DNA from: Terriglobales bacterium
Lineage (GTDB): Bacteria; Acidobacteriota; Terriglobia; Terriglobales; Acidobacteriaceae
Direction of reading: 5' to 3'
Assembly (NCBI GenBank): GCA_035561515.1
Contig: DATMXP010000024.1
Span: forward strand, 124,001 to 188,000
Length of the DNA stretch: 64,000 nt
The notes beneath the pieces were generated by a model. That model was given only the letters and a program-made list of their open reading frames with translations. It had not been told where the DNA came from and did no database searches. The translations under genes and the position numbers were made by a program. This document shows, in pieces, positions 1 through 9,025 of this stretch; positions within the stretch are counted from its first letter, which is position 1; each line of letters opens with the position of its first letter.

Positions 1-105
1 AACAACGACATCTTGTTGAGTAAATTGCAGCAGTTGCTTTCAAATCGAAATACGGAAGAACTTCAGTTAGCACTTCGGGTACTGAGAGCCCTCTTTCGAA
101 GGTAA
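1..105 (+). CDS. C-terminal tail of a truncated (window-edge) gene, possibly MarR-like
   Basis: The first reading frame is open from base 1 to a TAA at 103-105 and gives 34 residues. They form an amphipathic helix rich in Leu, with an LLSKLQQLL...EELQLALRVLRALF pattern. That pattern resembles the last dimerisation helix of MarR-type regulators. Only the tail is in the window, so the family guess is weak. The 130 bases that follow show nothing convincing. Confidence 0.35.
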   Translation, partial: NNDILLSKLQQLLSNRNTEELQLALRVLRALFRR

Positions 106-608
106 GATTACTGGGTTCTGGAGGTCCCCATTCCTCTGACACAGGTTGAGTTCTGAGAGTTTCTCCCCGTCCTAGTCATCACCCAAAGAATAAACTATTC
201 CTTTCAGCACCCATCAAGTGCATACTTCGTCGAAAGGTGCGGAAAGCCAAGATACTCTTCTTTGCGGCATGCAATGAATGTAAGCTTGTAGGTAAATGCT
301 GTCCGAAAGGCAAACAATGCGCCTTATCGGTGATGGCTTTCGATGGTGATCTTTATGCGGAAGTTTCGGGAATGCTCGCACTGGCAACTGCACACGAAGT
401 TGAGTGTGGCGAAGGGCATATTCTGAATGGTCAGATTCGGCCTGGCGGAACAGCTTTCGACGCTCGTTTTGATGAGAATTGGCAACGGGAATAATCACCA
501 AACCAGAATTCGCCGTTATTTGTGCAGGTGGTTCTGTCTGTTGAATTTCGAAGGATAAATGGATACAGTAGAGATGTCCGATCCATCATTCTCAGGTGAG
601 AGTGCATC

Positions 609-821
609 ATGTCTGTAATGGCTGTTGCCGATCTAGAAGCTTTGAAAGATGAGATCATTCGTGAACTCCAGACTAGGGCATTGCGTCCGACGGACGTATT
701 GACTTCTCTTCATTCAAGGTATCCAGATCCGGAAATCAAGGAAGTGATTCTCCAGCTTTTGCAGGAAGGCAAACTGGAGTTGTCGTCGGACCGTCGCTTG
801 CACGTCGCTCAGGTTGCGTAG
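609..821 (+). CDS. Small protein of unknown function, winged-helix-like
   Basis: A 70-residue protein that starts at ATG 609, with a purine-rich GGTGAG upstream. Its helical pattern (DEIIRELQ, PDPEIKEVILQLLQEGKLEL, then a short strand) resembles a mini winged helix. It ends 24 bp before the dGTPase start on the same strand, so the two are probably co-transcribed. It could regulate or bind the dGTPase. I do not recognise the family. Confidence 0.5.
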   Translation: MSVMAVADLEALKDEIIRELQTRALRPTDVLTSLHSRYPDPEIKEVILQLLQEGKLELSSDRRLHVAQVA

Positions 822-845
822 TGTTGTTGGACACCTCAGACAACG

Positions 846-2174
846 TTGATCGATCAAAATAGCCGTACTGCTCGCCGCCATAGCGTCAAACGTGACCGCC
901 CCAAAACGGATCCGACCGATAGCCGTTCCTATTTTCAAAAAGATCGGGACCGTGTACTCTACACCTCCTCACTACGCAGATTAGCGGAGATAACTCAAGT
1001 CGTCTCCGCAGATACCAGTCACGTCTTTCACAATCGTCTTACCCACTCAATGCAGGTATCTCAAGTAGGTAGGAGGCTAGCGGAACGGCTGCTGCTTCTG
1101 GACCACGGCATTGTTGAATCGAGTTCCACCGGACTTGATCCAGATGTCGTAGAAGCCGCATGTTTAGCGCATGACTTGGGACACCCACCGTTTGGTCACA
1201 TTGCTGAGGAAGAACTCAACGACTTTGCGGGAAATGAAATTGATGGTTTCGAGGGCAATGCCCAGAGTTTTCGAATTGTTACACGGCTTTCTCAACACTC
1301 GACCCATCATCGAGGACTGGACCTGACGCGGGCAACATTGGCGGCAATTCTGAAGTACCCATGGCTAAAAGGAAATAATCCGTCCAAGTCGGGAAAATGG
1401 GGCGCCTATCGCAGTGAGCAAAAGAATTTCGATTTCGCCTGTGAGTTGCTAGGAAAAGCGAACAAGAGAACGATTGAAGCTGAGCTTATGGATTGGGCCG
1501 ACGACATTACCTATTCGGTCCACGACCTCGAAGATTTCTATCGAGCCGGCAAAATACCCTTACACCTGCTCGCTGACAGGCTTTACGAGAGAGAACGCCG
1601 TTTCTTTTTTGAGAATGTGTTCGAGCGTGTGGACAGGAACGGAGGATCAATTGACCGGGAAGCGTCCATTGAGGCGTTCAATGACCTTGTAATCGGCCTT
1701 TTCCCCTTGGACAGACCTTATTCCGGAACTTGGCAAGAAAGGGCAGCACTTCGTAATTTCAGCAGCCAATTGATCGGGCGGTACATAAGCGGCACTCGAC
1801 TTAAGGCAGATGGGGATGGCGATTGCGTTCCGGCCATTGATGAACAGCTCCGAATCGAGGTAGCGATCCTAAAGGAACTCACCTGGACCTACATTATTGA
1901 GGCACCGGCACTCGTGACCAAGCAATTTGGACAACGTCGGGTAATTCGCGGCCTGTGTGAAATCTTCTTCGAAGCCGCAAATGATCAGAAACGATGGTAT
2001 TTGTTTCCGCCTTATTATCGTGATTCGCTGAAGCAGTCGGGCGGTGATCCCAAAATAATGAAGAGAACAGTTGTCGATTTTGTAGCAGGCATGACTGAAA
2101 ACCAAGCCTTGGCAATGTTTGCGAGATTATCAGGGCTAGAAGCGGGTACGGGCTTGCATGAAATCGTGCCTTGA
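846..2174 (+). CDS. dgt: Deoxyguanosinetriphosphate triphosphohydrolase-like protein (HD domain)
   Basis: 442 residues, predicted to hydrolyse dGTP or other dNTPs to the nucleoside and triphosphate. The HD-superfamily metal site is visible as His67 in NRLTHSMQ, His109-Asp110 in AHDLGHPPFGH, and an Asp near 218 in WADDITYSVHD. The family motif FEGNAQSFRI is also present. The start is a TTG with no strong ribosome site, so the true N terminus may differ by a few residues. It follows a 70-aa gene by 24 bp. Dgt homologues are housekeeping enzymes in many bacteria, but some deplete dNTPs as anti-phage defence. Its place among element cargo makes a defence role possible, though this is inference. 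Confidence 0.88.
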   Translation: MIDQNSRTARRHSVKRDRPKTDPTDSRSYFQKDRDRVLYTSSLRRLAEITQVVSADTSHVFHNRLTHSMQVSQVGRRLAERLLLLDHGIVESSSTGLDPDVVEAACLAHDLGHPPFGHIAEEELNDFAGNEIDGFEGNAQSFRIVTRLSQHSTHHRGLDLTRATLAAILKYPWLKGNNPSKSGKWGAYRSEQKNFDFACELLGKANKRTIEAELMDWADDITYSVHDLEDFYRAGKIPLHLLADRLYERERRFFFENVFERVDRNGGSIDREASIEAFNDLVIGLFPLDRPYSGTWQERAALRNFSSQLIGRYISGTRLKADGDGDCVPAIDEQLRIEVAILKELTWTYIIEAPALVTKQFGQRRVIRGLCEIFFEAANDQKRWYLFPPYYRDSLKQSGGDPKIMKRTVVDFVAGMTENQALAMFARLSGLEAGTGLHEIVP

Positions 2175-2421
2175 GGCGGATCTCGAAGAGGACACCTGCC
2201 TGCTGGAGAATGCCAAGCACCCCACGTGTCCTTTGCTGATGTTCTGCTCTGAAAACCGACCACGCCCGCGACGGTAGTGACTGTACGCTCAGCGGTCTCA
2301 CGCTCCATTCAGCACAAGATTTGACCGGACCGCGACCTCGTCCTACTATCTGCGGAAGAGTTGACCAACCAAGCGATCAAGCTTGCATCACCGGTCAGGA
2401 CCGTTCACGGCTAGGCAATCT

Positions 2422-4341
2422 ATGGAGCAGGTGAGACAAGTTCGGCGTGCGTTCTTCCCTGACATCGAGGGGAATCTCGTCTGGAAAGTCGTATCGTTTG
2501 TCATCTGCACTGTGTCGTTCGGCCTAATTGTAGCGACGCTCGGCTATAGAGTTCGTGGTATTACACCTCCTGCCACGTTGTCACTTGGGTTGGCGCTCGC
2601 CTTTGCCGTTGCAGCGTTCGTGTTTTCGAAGTTTCTGTTCCACGCCTATCGAGAGCAACGTCGAACCGAAGGCGTGCTCAACGATACCGAACGCGGATTT
2701 CAGTCGGTCTACGAGAACACACTGGATGCGATTGTCATTCTCGACGACCAGGCTGTCTGCCGTGAGGCTAATCCCGCCGCCGAAAAGCTCTTTGGAGTAC
2801 GACGCGAAGAATTAATTGGGCAGGCGATCGTCCACTTCTACAAGAACCCTGAGCCGTTTCAACCGTTTTGGGAACGTCTTTCGGCTGAGAAGGTTCAACA
2901 GGGTGAGGCGGAGCTAATAAGGAATGATCATCCTGCTTTCGTCAAGTTCACGGCAAAGAGCGATTGCTTGCCCGGACAGCACGTGATCATTTTCCGCGAT
3001 GTTACGCAACGACGCCGCGCCCAGCTTTCTCTCTTGGAAAGTGAAGAGCGGTTTCAGCAGATGGCCAGCAATATCCAGGAAGTCTTCTGGATGATCGACG
3101 CGGAAACAAAGAACGCGCTGTATGTCAATCAGGCATACGCAGAAATCACCGGACGTTCCGTCGAGTCGTTACACGAGGCGCCTTCTTCCTATGAGGAAGT
3201 AATCCACCCCGAAGATCGGCAGCGCGTGCTTGAGAAGCGTGATGAAGCCACCCGAACTGGCCGCTTCGACGAAAGATTTCGCGTTCTCCGCCCCGATCGT
3301 GAAGTTCGTTGGGTATGGGCTCGCGGATTCCCCGTGCGAGAGGCGAATGGAGTGATTCGCCGGTTAGTTGGAACGGCACTCGATGTCACAGAAGCCGAGG
3401 CATTGCGAAGTGCAACCTTAGCCCTCATTCAGGATCTCCACATGGATTCTGTGATGGACACCTTACTTCGCGCTCTCGCCGAGTTGGTTCCGTACACCTG
3501 TGCGCGAGTTTTCGTTCCCGAGGGCGGTCCATGGGTGCAAGCGCTTGGCGAGAGAGTCTGCCCAGAATCCGGCATGAAATCTCATGCATACTTGATTCAC
3601 CTGAATGCTGAGGAATCCCCCTTCCTCCAGCGTATATCGTCAGAACAGAAGAGTGTTCTGATCCCAGACACAAGGCAGGAAGCGGAGTGGCAGACATTCA
3701 AAGGTCATGAGAATTTTCGGTCCTGGCTCTCGGTTCCCTTGTTTGCTTCTGGCCAGTATTTAGGATTTCTTTCGGTCGGACATGTAGAGTCGAACCAGTT
3801 CAACGTGGAACATCTTCGCCGCGCTCAACTACTGGCGATTCCTGCCGCTGCGGCGATCCAGAATTCTCAGCTTTACGCGGGAGCGGAAATCTATGCGGAA
3901 GAGCTTGAAAAACGAATTGCGGAGCTCCATCAGGCTAAGGCTGCTCTGATCCAGTCAGAGAGTACGCGAACGGCCTCCGAAGAACGGTTTCAAAAGGTTT
4001 TTCGCTCCAGCCCCATTGCCTTTAGCATCACGACGCTTGATGAAGGCCGGTTTGTGGACGTAAACGTGGCCTTTGAAGCCCGCTACGGCTACACACGCAG
4101 TGAATTGATTGGCAGAACCGTGCATGAACTTGGAATTTGGGAGGATCCGGCAGACCGCACGCTGATGACCGCACAGCTTAGAAGAGGTCCGGTTCGTTCG
4201 ATCGTCACTAAGTTACGCGCAAAATCGGGGGAAATCAGAGTCACGGCTTACTCGGCTGATCGAATCCAGTTCGATGGCCAACAATGTGTTCTCGCGGTAT
4301 CTGAAGACGTGCATGTATTCGATCCACACCAGAGCAACTAA
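2422..4341 (+). CDS. Membrane sensor with PAS-PAS-GAF-PAS domains and no output domain
   Basis: About 639 residues from ATG 2422; a TTG at 2383 in frame would add 13 residues. Two adjacent membrane helices lie near residues 22-75. They are followed by a PAS domain (about 90-195, with FQSVYENTLDAIVILDD), a second PAS_3-type domain (about 210-330), a GAF domain (about 345-500), a short coiled coil, and a third PAS (about 525-630). The protein stops directly after the last PAS. No histidine-kinase, GGDEF, EAL or methyl-accepting domain follows, and the other frames downstream show none. It may act through a partner or may be a truncated kinase. Confidence 0.75.
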   Translation: MEQVRQVRRAFFPDIEGNLVWKVVSFVICTVSFGLIVATLGYRVRGITPPATLSLGLALAFAVAAFVFSKFLFHAYREQRRTEGVLNDTERGFQSVYENTLDAIVILDDQAVCREANPAAEKLFGVRREELIGQAIVHFYKNPEPFQPFWERLSAEKVQQGEAELIRNDHPAFVKFTAKSDCLPGQHVIIFRDVTQRRRAQLSLLESEERFQQMASNIQEVFWMIDAETKNALYVNQAYAEITGRSVESLHEAPSSYEEVIHPEDRQRVLEKRDEATRTGRFDERFRVLRPDREVRWVWARGFPVREANGVIRRLVGTALDVTEAEALRSATLALIQDLHMDSVMDTLLRALAELVPYTCARVFVPEGGPWVQALGERVCPESGMKSHAYLIHLNAEESPFLQRISSEQKSVLIPDTRQEAEWQTFKGHENFRSWLSVPLFASGQYLGFLSVGHVESNQFNVEHLRRAQLLAIPAAAAIQNSQLYAGAEIYAEELEKRIAELHQAKAALIQSESTRTASEERFQKVFRSSPIAFSITTLDEGRFVDVNVAFEARYGYTRSELIGRTVHELGIWEDPADRTLMTAQLRRGPVRSIVTKLRAKSGEIRVTAYSADRIQFDGQQCVLAVSEDVHVFDPHQSN

Positions 4342-4680
4342 TCTCAAAGTCAGTTCGACTTCTCCTGTCCGGCTTCCGGTTCTGGAGCCGTAAAACTCTC
4401 GAAGATCGTTTCTCCGTAGGCTTTCGTCCTATCAAACCGGACGTTTCGGCTTGTCTTGCGCCTGTTCGGAATTCCGACCACAAAAAAGAAAAATGCACTC
4501 CTGAAAAGGAGAGCAGCTTAGCATCGCTTGTGTTGTCGGGCATTCAGGCAAGGGCGACGGTAAATGGCTGAGTCGTCAGACGGGGCGGTCTGAAATGAGA
4601 GGCCCAGTCTGCACTGCTTCTAGATCAAATCCGTTTTTTTACCTGGGTCTCTGTAGACAACGAACGGGAGGCATTTGGCT
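4342..4680. other. Intergenic region, nothing recognised
   Basis: A stretch of about 340 bases between the sensor gene and the LysR gene. I see no open frame with coding character, no strong hairpin and no repeat. It presumably carries the promoter of the LysR-type gene. Confidence 0.4.
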
Positions 4681-5619
4681 TTGGACTATAGATGGCTACA
4701 AGCACAAGCCTTCATCGCCACAATCGCGGAAGAAGGAAGTTTTTTGCGTGCTGCGAAGCGCCTACGCACTGCTCCGTCTTTCCTGACCAGAAAGATCGCC
4801 GAGGTTGAAAGAGATCTGCGTACTGGTGTATTCGACCGTACTACCAGAAGGCTTGAGCTAACTGCCGTGGGCCGCCTCGTTCTGCCCGAGATTCAAGTTG
4901 CGCTTCGTCATTCGGAACGGGCGTGGGAACTAGCCCATTACTACGGTCGGCTGCTGAATGGCCCCATACGGATCGGCTACTCTCCGTACGCGCAGGAGTC
5001 CCTAATCCGTGCACTCCATCGAGTGGATGCACGGCAACTAGAAGCCCAATTGGTGACAGTTGCAGACAGTCCTGAACCGCGACTTGAGTTTCAAGGCGCT
5101 ACCACACCCGAACTCATTGAATGCGTGCTGCGAGCGAAGATACATGCCGGCGTCGGCGTTCAGCCAGTGTTTGATCCCGAGCTTTGGACGGAGGTACTTG
5201 CGCGAGAACCATTTTGCGTCTGCCTGCCGAGAGGACACGCGTTGACTCAGAAACCGACTATTTCGGCTCGTGACCTGCATGGGCAGACACTCTTCTGGAT
5301 ACGGCGGGAGATGCATCCAGGATTCTACGACCGAATGGTGAAATATATCCGCAGCACGGGAGCCCGTCCTTTGTATCAGGAGGGACCGTCCATGACACAA
5401 GCCATTGAAATGGTGGTGCACGGACTTGGCATAGCGCTGTTACCGAATTCCGCCGTGCGCTTGTCGCGTGCAGGTGTGGTGTTCCGAACCATCAATGACC
5501 GATATCTCCAAATCGAGACGGTCTTATTTACAAAGAAGGAGTTCATGCATGGTGTCCTACAGGATCTCATGCAGTTTCTTGTCTCACACCTCCGGGCTGT
5601 AAAACCGAGTGTGCAGTAG
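4681..5619 (+). CDS. LysR-family transcriptional regulator
   Basis: 312 residues with an N-terminal winged HTH of LysR type (FIATIAEEGSFLRAAKRLRTAPSFLTRKIAEVE...LFDR-like VFDRTTRRLELTAVG) and a periplasmic-binding-like effector domain from about residue 90. I chose the TTG at 4681 because GGGAGG at 4666-4671 lies nine bases before it and the protein then opens MDYRWLQ. A TTG at 4675 is in frame but too close to that site. The effector is unknown. It is convergent with the VirB11 gene, with an 11-bp gap. No divergently transcribed target gene is evident. Confidence 0.85.
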   Translation: MDYRWLQAQAFIATIAEEGSFLRAAKRLRTAPSFLTRKIAEVERDLRTGVFDRTTRRLELTAVGRLVLPEIQVALRHSERAWELAHYYGRLLNGPIRIGYSPYAQESLIRALHRVDARQLEAQLVTVADSPEPRLEFQGATTPELIECVLRAKIHAGVGVQPVFDPELWTEVLAREPFCVCLPRGHALTQKPTISARDLHGQTLFWIRREMHPGFYDRMVKYIRSTGARPLYQEGPSMTQAIEMVVHGLGIALLPNSAVRLSRAGVVFRTINDRYLQIETVLFTKKEFMHGVLQDLMQFLVSHLRAVKPSVQ

Positions 5620-5629
5620 ACGTGGGCGT

Positions 5630-6532
5630 TCATTTCTCAAGTTCCAGGATCTCAGAAATCGTGCGCCTTTTCTCACTCCGTGAGACATGGATTACGAGAT
5701 CTATGGACCGTTGGCACTCTTCTTCGACATCACGAAGATGAACATTTCCAGAACTGCGCATGGCGAGGTGGGACAGACGAAGCAAAGATTCTTGCGCACC
5801 ATTGGCATGAATGGTCGTCAATGATCCGCGGTGGCCGGTATTGAGAGCATCCAGAAAGACGCGGGCTTCTGTTCCCCGAATCTCTCCCACTATGATCCGG
5901 TCGGGGCGGTGGCGAAGCGCGGCCTTGAGCAAGTCGGTGAAGCTGATCTGATTCTTATGGGTATCGAGCTGTGCTTCGGCGGAGATGACGTGGGGCTTCC
6001 TTATGTACAACTCGGCGGTATCCTCAAGAACCAAAATCCGCTCGTGCTCAGGGATGAATCCGGCCAGCACATTCAACAAAGTCGTCTTGCCGGAAGCGGT
6101 TCCACCCGAGATGAGAATGTTGTCACCGCGCTGGACCGCAGATGCCAGCGTTTCGGCTTGTTCCTCGGTCAACATCTTACGGCTGATCAGGTCTTCCATG
6201 GTGAATGCGCGTGAAGTGAATTTCCGGATGGTCATCATTGGGCATGGATGAACGACTGGGGGAATCAGGGCGGCCATACGGCTGCCATCGGGGAGCCGTA
6301 AGTTCATGATTGGGGAGTCGGCGTCGAGCTTTTTGCCGAATCGGTTGGCGATAACTTCGAGTCCCGCCGAAAGCTGCCCTTCCTCGAAACGTATTCCCGG
6401 AAGGGGCTGTATTTGGCCTTCTTCCTCTATCCAGACGGACGAATCAGGATTGACCATGATCTCGGAAACCGTTTCAGCCTCAAGTAGGTGTTTGATCGGC
6501 TTCAGAAATGGCAGGATCACTTCGAAGCTCAT
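5630..6532 (-). CDS. trbB: VirB11/TrbB-type secretion ATPase
   Basis: 300 residues, the hexameric cytoplasmic ATPase that powers pilus assembly and substrate transfer in type IV secretion. The N-terminal domain (LLEAETVSEIMVNPDSSVWIEE) and the RecA-like domain with Walker A GGTASGKTT near residue 141 are clear. So are the Asp box (LEDTAEL) and the His box (TGHRGSLTTIHANGA). ATG 6532 is preferred because it overlaps the TGA of the virD4 gene as ATGA, and GGAGA lies upstream. The frame stays open upstream but only as overlap with virD4. It is the last gene of the transfer operon. Confidence 0.92.
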   Translation of the reverse strand: MSFEVILPFLKPIKHLLEAETVSEIMVNPDSSVWIEEEGQIQPLPGIRFEEGQLSAGLEVIANRFGKKLDADSPIMNLRLPDGSRMAALIPPVVHPCPMMTIRKFTSRAFTMEDLISRKMLTEEQAETLASAVQRGDNILISGGTASGKTTLLNVLAGFIPEHERILVLEDTAELYIRKPHVISAEAQLDTHKNQISFTDLLKAALRHRPDRIIVGEIRGTEARVFLDALNTGHRGSLTTIHANGAQESLLRLSHLAMRSSGNVHLRDVEEECQRSIDLVIHVSRSEKRRTISEILELEK

Positions 6533-8580
6533 GATTGTAGTCTCCGTGGATCGAAGCCGATGTGTTCCTGTTCGAACCAAGTCATCGTGATGGGCAGAAA
6601 GTCTGGCTTGAGATAGCAATACGTTGCCGGTTGCGGGCTAATGCCGTCGAAGGCGGCAACTATTGCCTGCGCGTTCTTCAGTTCAAAGAACACGCGCTCC
6701 TCAAACAATGGTTCTTTGTGTTTCTGGTATTGCTTGGAAGCCGATACCGACCCCTTACTGGAGGATGTGCGTCCACTGAGCCAACCGACATTGGCATTGG
6801 TGCTGGACTCGGAAACGGTGTAGCTAATTCGGGTATGATCGGCCTTGCCGCAGAGTTCGGAGGCAAATCTTGCAGTGTCAGGGTCGGACGTGGACAGGAA
6901 AATCTTCGTGCGAAATGCCTGAAGGAGTGTTTTCACACCTTCGTTCGGCAACGCCTCTTTCAATGACGAGATACTCTGCGTGGCCACAATCGGAATGCAT
7001 TTGGGTTGGCGCGAGATAGAGAGGAAGCGCTCGTCGCCGGTTGGATTGTCGCCGCCAACCGTGGCAAAGTTCTGATATTCGTCACAGATGAAGACCGTAG
7101 GCCGGAAATACCGATGCGGTTCGGTGTCCATCTTGGGGATGCGCAACTGAACGGCACGTTGATAGTCAATCTTCATCATGGTGCCTATGACCTTGGCAAG
7201 GGCTGGATTCAGCGCAACGGGAAAGTTCAGGCCGACGACCTTTCCGGATTCGATTAGTTCATCAAAGGATGGCAGCACGTTCCCATCTGGATCGTCCTCG
7301 CAGTGTTTGCCTTCATACATTTCCTTGGGTGGACAGAAGACACGGCGGACATCCGGATCGGTCTCAAACAGTGAGAGAAAAACAGCAATGCCCTGGATGA
7401 TGGAAGTCTTGACCTCGGAGCGAAAGAACTTCCAGTGCTCCCAGTACCAGTAGTGGATGCTCTCGAAGCGGGCGCGGGCAACCGGGTCGTCTATCTTGCG
7501 TATATATAAGGTTATCTGGGCACCGGTATCGCGGACCAGAATCGACTCCAAATCCTGGCTCCATCTCGCTACATATTGGCCAGTGGTGGAATTCCATTCA
7601 AAGTCGAATGCCTTCAATGCCGGTTGGTGTCGCAGATATGCGGCTTTGTCGATTCCGATGAAAGTCACCGAAGTGAACCGCCTGCCTACGTCCACCAACA
7701 TCTCTTCCAGCGTGCCTGCACTGATGACGGTTCGAAACACGTCCAGCAAGGTGACGTACCCATCGCGGACACGGTGCAGCAGGATTACATATCGGACCAG
7801 ATCAGTGTAGGACTGCTGCCAGAACGGTTCCTTGCCCTTGCCCCAAATGACCGTGATGATCGAGGCAATGTTGAAAGCCTGGGCGTACGCGTCGAGCGAG
7901 TTGTTGAGCGGGTTGTAGCGGATGTTTCCATAGAGTGAGACCTCGATGTAGTCGTCTTCGCGTCCGCAGCTTTGAAGGATCTTTTGCAGTTGCCGACAGA
8001 GGTCGCCCTTTACTTCTAATACGACACCGGAGAGTCTTTGTCCTGGATCATCTGCGCGATACGAGAAGAGTTGCCGCATGGCGGGCAAGATGAGGGCTTG
8101 GGTCTTGCCCGAACTAATCGCGCCAATGACAGCGATTCCGGTGTAGAGACCGCGCTCTGGGATTGCAAGCCAGTGCGGACTCTCCGAAGGCTCGGGTTTG
8201 ATCTGCTGATGGACTTCGCCAACGATCAAGAACAAGTCACGCCGTGATTGCGGGTCAGGATATTCGGGCAGGCGCCCGGCGGCTCGCTGAACATCTGGTG
8301 CATAGAAATGAACATACGCCAGTGAGAACAGGATGGAGACAACCAGGTAAGGCGTACTGAACAGAAACAGAATGTAGCTTCTGACGAGTATTTGATAAAC
8401 AGTTGGACGTTCGAGAGCTATCAATCGCAGGAGAGGATCAGCCGTATCTATTGGGTAGAGTCCTTGCAACACGATTCCACAAGCTGCGCTCAGTCCAATG
8501 GAGAGCAAAAGCCGGTGTTCGGTCAGATACCGCAAGAGATTCCTAGGGGTTCCAGTAATTGACACTGACTGTCCTCTCAA
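6529..8580 (-). CDS. traG: VirD4/TraG-type conjugative coupling protein
   Basis: 683 residues, the membrane ATPase that links the DNA-relaxase complex to the secretion channel. Two N-terminal membrane helices lie near residues 25-45 and 65-90. Walker A GAISSGKTQ is at about 152 and Walker B VFICDEYQNF near 492, followed by the ATQSISSL motif. The TTG start overlaps the TGA of the preceding small gene, and the stop overlaps the virB11 start, so translation is probably coupled at both ends. The C-terminal tail has a Ser/Thr-rich segment near 600-630. Confidence 0.92.
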   Translation of the reverse strand: MRGQSVSITGTPRNLLRYLTEHRLLLSIGLSAACGIVLQGLYPIDTADPLLRLIALERPTVYQILVRSYILFLFSTPYLVVSILFSLAYVHFYAPDVQRAAGRLPEYPDPQSRRDLFLIVGEVHQQIKPEPSESPHWLAIPERGLYTGIAVIGAISSGKTQALILPAMRQLFSYRADDPGQRLSGVVLEVKGDLCRQLQKILQSCGREDDYIEVSLYGNIRYNPLNNSLDAYAQAFNIASIITVIWGKGKEPFWQQSYTDLVRYVILLHRVRDGYVTLLDVFRTVISAGTLEEMLVDVGRRFTSVTFIGIDKAAYLRHQPALKAFDFEWNSTTGQYVARWSQDLESILVRDTGAQITLYIRKIDDPVARARFESIHYWYWEHWKFFRSEVKTSIIQGIAVFLSLFETDPDVRRVFCPPKEMYEGKHCEDDPDGNVLPSFDELIESGKVVGLNFPVALNPALAKVIGTMMKIDYQRAVQLRIPKMDTEPHRYFRPTVFICDEYQNFATVGGDNPTGDERFLSISRQPKCIPIVATQSISSLKEALPNEGVKTLLQAFRTKIFLSTSDPDTARFASELCGKADHTRISYTVSESSTNANVGWLSGRTSSSKGSVSASKQYQKHKEPLFEERVFFELKNAQAIVAAFDGISPQPATYCYLKPDFLPITMTWFEQEHIGFDPRRLQS

Positions 8581-8897
8581 TCCTGGCGAATAGGTGCTGC
8601 TGCGACTGTTGCGTTTATTCTGTCTGCCTGTTCCGGTGTTGCTTTGTTCGATGGAGGTATAAGTTTCGGATTGTTTTCGGTACGAGACGGCTTCGCTGCC
8701 AGCTCAGCCTTGTACTTTTGAAAGTCTTCCGACTGTGCAAGAGCGAAGCGCAGCAGTTCGTTGATGATGTACTTGCGCTCGTTCTCACTCCACTTACACA
8801 TCAGGTCAATATCCGACGAGATCGACTCTTCGATGTTGGTCTTGAGCAGGACCCAATTGATCTTGCTCGCTCCGTGTTCAATTCTCAGTTTGCTCAT
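8577..8897 (-). CDS. Small conserved-looking transfer-region protein
   Basis: 106 residues from ATG 8897, which has a good GGAAGGA site eight bases upstream. A helical region (about 20-65, IEESISSDIDLMCKWSENER and KYIINELLRFALAQSE) is followed by a Pro/Ala-rich tail. I do not recognise the family. Its position directly before virD4 with overlapping codons suggests a helper of the coupling protein or relaxosome, but there is no direct evidence. Confidence 0.65.
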   Translation of the reverse strand: MSKLRIEHGASKINWVLLKTNIEESISSDIDLMCKWSENERKYIINELLRFALAQSEDFQKYKAELAAKPSRTENNPKLIPPSNKATPEQADRINATVAAAPIRQD

Positions 8898-8972
8898 GTT
8901 GACGTCCTTCCTTGGTCGCAATCGTGGCCGAAGCTAGTACTCCTTCGAGACCTTTGTCTGTCCAGCAAGGGT

Positions 8973-9024
8973 CCGGGGGCGGGAGCGACCAGCGCTGTGC
9001 GCGGAGGGTCGCTCCCGCCCCCGG
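8973..9024. repeat. Perfect 18-bp GC-rich inverted repeat between transfer genes
   Basis: Arms at 8973-8990 and 9007-9024 are perfectly complementary (ccgggggcgggagcgacc), with a 16-base loop. It begins two bases after the stop of the gene ending at 9026, read on the minus strand. No T-run follows on either side, so it is not a classic intrinsic terminator. It may stabilise or process the operon transcript, or act as a structured leader of the small gene starting at 8897. Confidence 0.85.
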
Positions 9025-9025
9025 T

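Noticed and set aside
237..494. An 85-residue plus-strand frame with a Cys-rich start (CNECKLVGKCCPKGKQC)
   Set aside because: GTG start with a weak ribosome site, and unremarkable sequence after the Cys cluster. An opposing frame of similar size also exists. It could be a small metal-binding protein, but I could not support it.
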